Of a DNA stretch of 9,027 nucleotides, positions 7,495 to 9,027 are shown in pieces; positions within the stretch are counted from its first letter, which is position 1, and the number at the start of each line of letters is the position of its first letter. A model generated the notes under the pieces. That model was not told the DNA's origin and did no database searches. It saw only the letters and a program-made list of their open reading frames with translations. The stretch is from an uncultured Flavobacterium sp. (GTDB lineage Bacteria; Bacteroidota; Bacteroidia; Flavobacteriales; Flavobacteriaceae): NCBI RefSeq assembly GCF_946481155.1, contig NZ_CAMLMK010000105.1:1-9027 (forward strand). Direction: 5' to 3'. Position numbers and translations under genes: made by a program.

Positions 7495-7797
7495 TTATAC
7501 CAATTTTCCGGTTTCGATTGCATCATAAATATCCCCGACCGTTAATGAAAGAATGGGTTTGAAAGTAATAAAAAAGCTTGGTTCAGGATAAAAATAGCTG
7601 GAATAATCAAATTCGCTAAGATCAACATTGAACTTTTTGCCGAAATTATGAATTAAAGCTACAGCTTCACCTCCAGTTACGCCTAAATGGTCTTCAATAA
7701 GCGTTTCTCTGTTTATTTCCATATTGAATTCACCAATTTCTTCCCGGATAAAAGAAACCAGTACATCAAAATTGTTGTCAGGATTTATAATTCTCAT
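7495..7797 (-). CDS. DUF1493-like (acyl-carrier-protein-like) small protein
   Basis: A 100-aa protein with the DUF1493 pattern: an acidic amphipathic N-terminal half, then LIEDHLGVTGGEAVALIHNF (33-52), FGKKFNVDLSEFDYSSYF (52-69) and a PEP motif (71-73), ending in LTVGDIYDAIETGKL. The layout resembles acyl carrier proteins, but where those have the phosphopantetheine serine (DSL) this one has TGGEA. If the fold is ACP-like, it is probably not a normal carrier (inference). An in-frame TTG at 7818 would give 107 aa, but it lies inside a promoter-like element, so I choose the ATG at 7797. It is followed after 23 nt by the 82-aa gene. The function is unknown. Confidence 0.78.
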   Translation of the reverse strand: MRIINPDNNFDVLVSFIREEIGEFNMEINRETLIEDHLGVTGGEAVALIHNFGKKFNVDLSEFDYSSYFYPEPSFFITFKPILSLTVGDIYDAIETGKLV

Positions 7798-7815
7798 TTT
7801 TATTTTCTGAAGAAA

Positions 7816-7823
7816 CAAAACTA
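7816..7823 (-). promoter_or_regulatory. Possible -7 promoter element of the DUF1493 gene pair
   Basis: The minus strand reads TAGTTTTG, matching TAnnTTTG. Transcription would begin near 7811, about 14 nt before the ATG at 7797. A -33 TTTG is not present at the expected distance. The element overlaps the alternative TTG start at 7818, which argues for the ATG. Confidence 0.4.
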
Positions 7824-7860
7824 CTATTTTTTTAGGTTGACTGTTTTGTTTTATTTCTCA

Positions 7861-8010
7861 ATGCCACTATTGCAAATGGATATAGCCGGAGATTCCGGCA
7901 CCGGTGATCCAGAAGGTCCGCATGTAACTGAAAACGTGGGTACTGCAACGGTAAAATTTTTACTTTTTGAACTAAAGGAACATCCTTATAAAGATCCTAA
8001 AGCGAAATAA
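7861..8010 (+). CDS. Possible small protein, 49 aa, only plus-strand gene candidate
   Basis: The frame starts with ATG at 7861 (second ATG at 7876) and ends with TAA at 8010. The peptide begins MPLLQMDIAGDSGTGDPEGP, has a short hydrophobic VKFLLFEL segment, and ends in a lysine-rich tail (EHPYKDPKAK). It resembles no family I know. For reality: the codons look like coding sequence, the stretch is more GC-rich than its flanks, it fits exactly in the gap between genes on the other strand, and hairpins follow its stop. Against: it is short, has no clear promoter (only a TAGGTTG at 7833-7839 that resembles a -7 element) and could be the 3' remnant of a lost larger gene. It is divergent from the DUF1493 gene and convergent with the 209-aa gene. 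Confidence 0.42.
   Translation: MPLLQMDIAGDSGTGDPEGPHVTENVGTATVKFLLFELKEHPYKDPKAK
7885..7899. repeat. GC-rich inverted repeat inside the 49-aa ORF
   Basis: GCCGGA and TCCGGC form a perfect 6-bp stem with a 3-nt loop. A second palindrome, CACCGGTG, follows directly at 7899-7906. They stand out in AT-rich surroundings. They may reflect only the Ala-Gly-Asp-Ser-Gly-Thr-Gly coding choice, or an RNA hairpin near the start codon. Confidence 0.35.
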
Positions 8011-8033
8011 TAATAATTTAATAAATCGTAAAC

Positions 8034-8065
8034 AAAAAGATGAAACAGTTAGGGATCATCTTTTT
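8034..8065 (+). terminator. Likely terminator after the 49-aa ORF
   Basis: AAAAAGATGA (8034-8043) pairs perfectly with TCATCTTTTT (8056-8065) around a 12-nt loop, and the downstream arm ends in five T, 24 nt after the plus-strand stop. The stem is AU-rich and the loop is large, so it may be weak. Its symmetry means it could act in either direction. Confidence 0.5.
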
Positions 8066-8073
8066 CACTTTAT

Positions 8074-8112
8074 AAAAAAACAAACCCCGATTAAATCAAC
8101 TTAATCGAGGTT
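8074..8112 (-). terminator. Terminator of the 209-aa gene, possibly bidirectional
   Basis: A 12-bp stem (8083-8094 with 8101-8112) encloses a 6-nt loop, 22 nt after the stop of the minus-strand gene. In the minus-strand RNA the 8108/8087 pair is a U-G wobble, and the hairpin is followed by UUUG and then seven U (8080-8074). In the plus direction T-rich sequence (TTGTTTTATTGTTT) also follows, so it could back up the terminator of the converging 49-aa ORF. Confidence 0.8.
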
Positions 8113-8134
8113 GTTTTATTGTTTCTATATTTAT

Positions 8135-8764
8135 TTAAACCCTCTCGGCATTTACCTTCCCATTAACCATTTTTTTCTCATTCTGATTACCAAAACGCTC
8201 TACTTTACACGAGGTGCTGTGCTCTGTGGAGTGGATTTTCGCGCTGTGTTCTTTCAATTTAAATTCTATTTTATAAGAAGCCCAATGTACCCAGTTTTTG
8301 ATCATCACATCACCGTCATCTTTCGTGAACAGGTGGTGAATTAATTTATCTGTAGCAAATTCCAGGACAGGAGTTGTTGTTTCGTCGTCCAAAAAATCAA
8401 TGGTATCAATAGCAGCATTGCAGACTTCCTTTACCACTTCTTCTCCTAATTTTTTCCAAAAGCCTTCTTTCTGCTCGAGGTATTCAACATATCGGTTATG
8501 CCGGCGCTGCAGGGTAACGGCCCAAACATCATGCTGGTCCTTATCAATGGTAAGACAATACTTCTCCCACCAATCGCCTACTTTTTCAAAGCCCAAAGAA
8601 TCCTTTATATTCCACGCATAAACGCTATAGGGATCTTTTTCATTGGGATTGGGATTAACATATTGTCCTTTTTTGAGGCTTGTATGCAATATTGCGATAC
8701 TAATAATCTGGTTTCCAGGATCTTCGTCCATGAAATAGAGTTGGGCACTTCTGGTGTTGCTCAT
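8135..8764 (-). CDS. Hypothetical protein, 209 aa
   Basis: I do not recognise a family. The protein appears soluble, with no signal peptide or membrane helix. It is rich in tryptophan (W51, W65, W66, W81, W103, W158, W161) and charged residues. Residues 1-35 look like strands (SAQLYFMDE, QIISIAILHTS). Residues 85-125 are strongly helical and charged (RRHNRYVEYLEQKEGFWKKL, then EEVVKEVCNAAIDTIDFL). Residues 157-195 look like alternating strands (NWVHWASYKIEFKLKEHS, HSTEHSTSCKVERFG). The tail is polar. It has an ATG start at 8764, no neighbour on its strand in the window and its own terminator, so it is probably monocistronic. A role cannot be assigned. Confidence 0.75.
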   Translation of the reverse strand: MSNTRSAQLYFMDEDPGNQIISIAILHTSLKKGQYVNPNPNEKDPYSVYAWNIKDSLGFEKVGDWWEKYCLTIDKDQHDVWAVTLQRRHNRYVEYLEQKEGFWKKLGEEVVKEVCNAAIDTIDFLDDETTTPVLEFATDKLIHHLFTKDDGDVMIKNWVHWASYKIEFKLKEHSAKIHSTEHSTSCKVERFGNQNEKKMVNGKVNAERV

Positions 8765-9027
8765 AATTGTTGATTTTTAGTTATTTGGTGAATGATTGGT
8801 ATGCATCCAAGACGCATTATTTGTATACAGCCAAAGTATTTCATCACAACTATTTGAACAAGAGTATAAATACCCGATTTTGGAAGTATTTGTAAAATCT
8901 AGAATTAATTAAAAAAGCTACAACATCACTGCTATAGCATTTATTTATTTTCTGCGGAAGACTTTGCGGTAAGTTATAAAAGCCATTTGTTATCTCACTC
9001 ATGCCCTAAAAACCAATGACCGGAATT
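8765..9027. other. Right-edge region without a supported gene
   Basis: These 263 nt are AT-rich and hold the leader of the 209-aa gene. A minus-strand ORF of 50 codons (9002 to 8850) exists but does not look convincingly coding. All three minus frames entering from the right edge stop within 11 codons; one ends in NSGHWFLGHE with its stop at 8995, and could be the C-terminus of a gene beyond the window. No tRNA, repeat or terminator is evident. Confidence 0.5.
8832..8862 (-). promoter_or_regulatory. Weak promoter candidate for the 209-aa gene
   Basis: The minus strand shows TACTTTG (one spacer base short of TAnnTTTG, complement of 8832-8838) and CTTG (complement of 8859-8862) 20 nt upstream. 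Transcription would start near 8827, giving a leader of about 63 nt. Neither element is a full match. Confidence 0.22.

Noticed and set aside
7687..8010. Extended 107-codon version of the plus-strand small ORF
   Set aside because: The first 58 codons run antisense through the DUF1493 gene and its promoter. Only the part from the ATG at 7861 looks like coding sequence.
8812..8838. Small palindromes (GTATAC, ATGC/GCAT pairs) before the 209-aa gene
   Set aside because: They are short, not regularly spaced and expected by chance in AT-rich DNA; no operator can be argued.
8850..9002. Minus-strand ORF of 50 codons upstream of the 209-aa gene
   Set aside because: It has a poor codon pattern in an AT-rich spacer, no recognisable motif, and overlaps the only promoter candidate of the downstream gene. 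It cannot be excluded but is not supported.
9016..9027. Plus-strand ATG near the right edge as the start of a gene leaving the window
   Set aside because: Only four codons are visible, with no promoter or leader evidence.

Overview
The window looks like a chromosomal segment from a Flavobacteriaceae bacterium, most likely Flavobacterium or a close relative. The evidence is a moderately AT-rich composition, an LpxC-FabZ fusion typical of Bacteroidota, gene starts without Shine-Dalgarno sequences, and promoter-like elements that fit the Bacteroidota pattern (TTTG at -33, TAnnTTTG at -7). Nearly all genes lie on the minus strand, so the window is best read from right to left.

Left part (1-3592): a tight minus-strand operon runs lpxD, lpxC-fabZ, lpxA, efp, with gaps of 18, 10 and 30 nt. 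The first three products cover early lipid A synthesis: UDP-GlcNAc O-acylation (LpxA), deacetylation (LpxC half) and N-acylation (LpxD). The FabZ half dehydrates 3-hydroxyacyl-ACP and so competes for the same acyl donors. efp, which is cut by the window edge, encodes translation elongation factor P. An HD-domain phosphohydrolase gene (3715-4950) lies directly upstream of lpxD.

Middle (4951-7222): a lipoprotein M13 zinc metallopeptidase (neprilysin/PepO family) has its own good promoter match and ends at a strong C(UUCG)G hairpin terminator. It is therefore an independent transcription unit.

Right part (7223-9027) is accessory in character. It holds a two-gene minus-strand unit (a DUF1493/acyl-carrier-like protein and an unrecognised 82-aa protein), one possible 49-aa plus-strand ORF, an unrecognised 209-aa protein, and tandem hairpins between the last two, which converge. 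The final 263 nt contain no gene that I can support.

I see no RNA gene, insertion sequence, CRISPR array or phage feature. The core genes are ordinary. The points most worth a second look are the small plus-strand ORF, the DUF1493 pair, the orphan 209-aa protein, a palindrome upstream of the peptidase promoter, and two genes whose longest reading frame starts at a TTG inside a probable promoter element.
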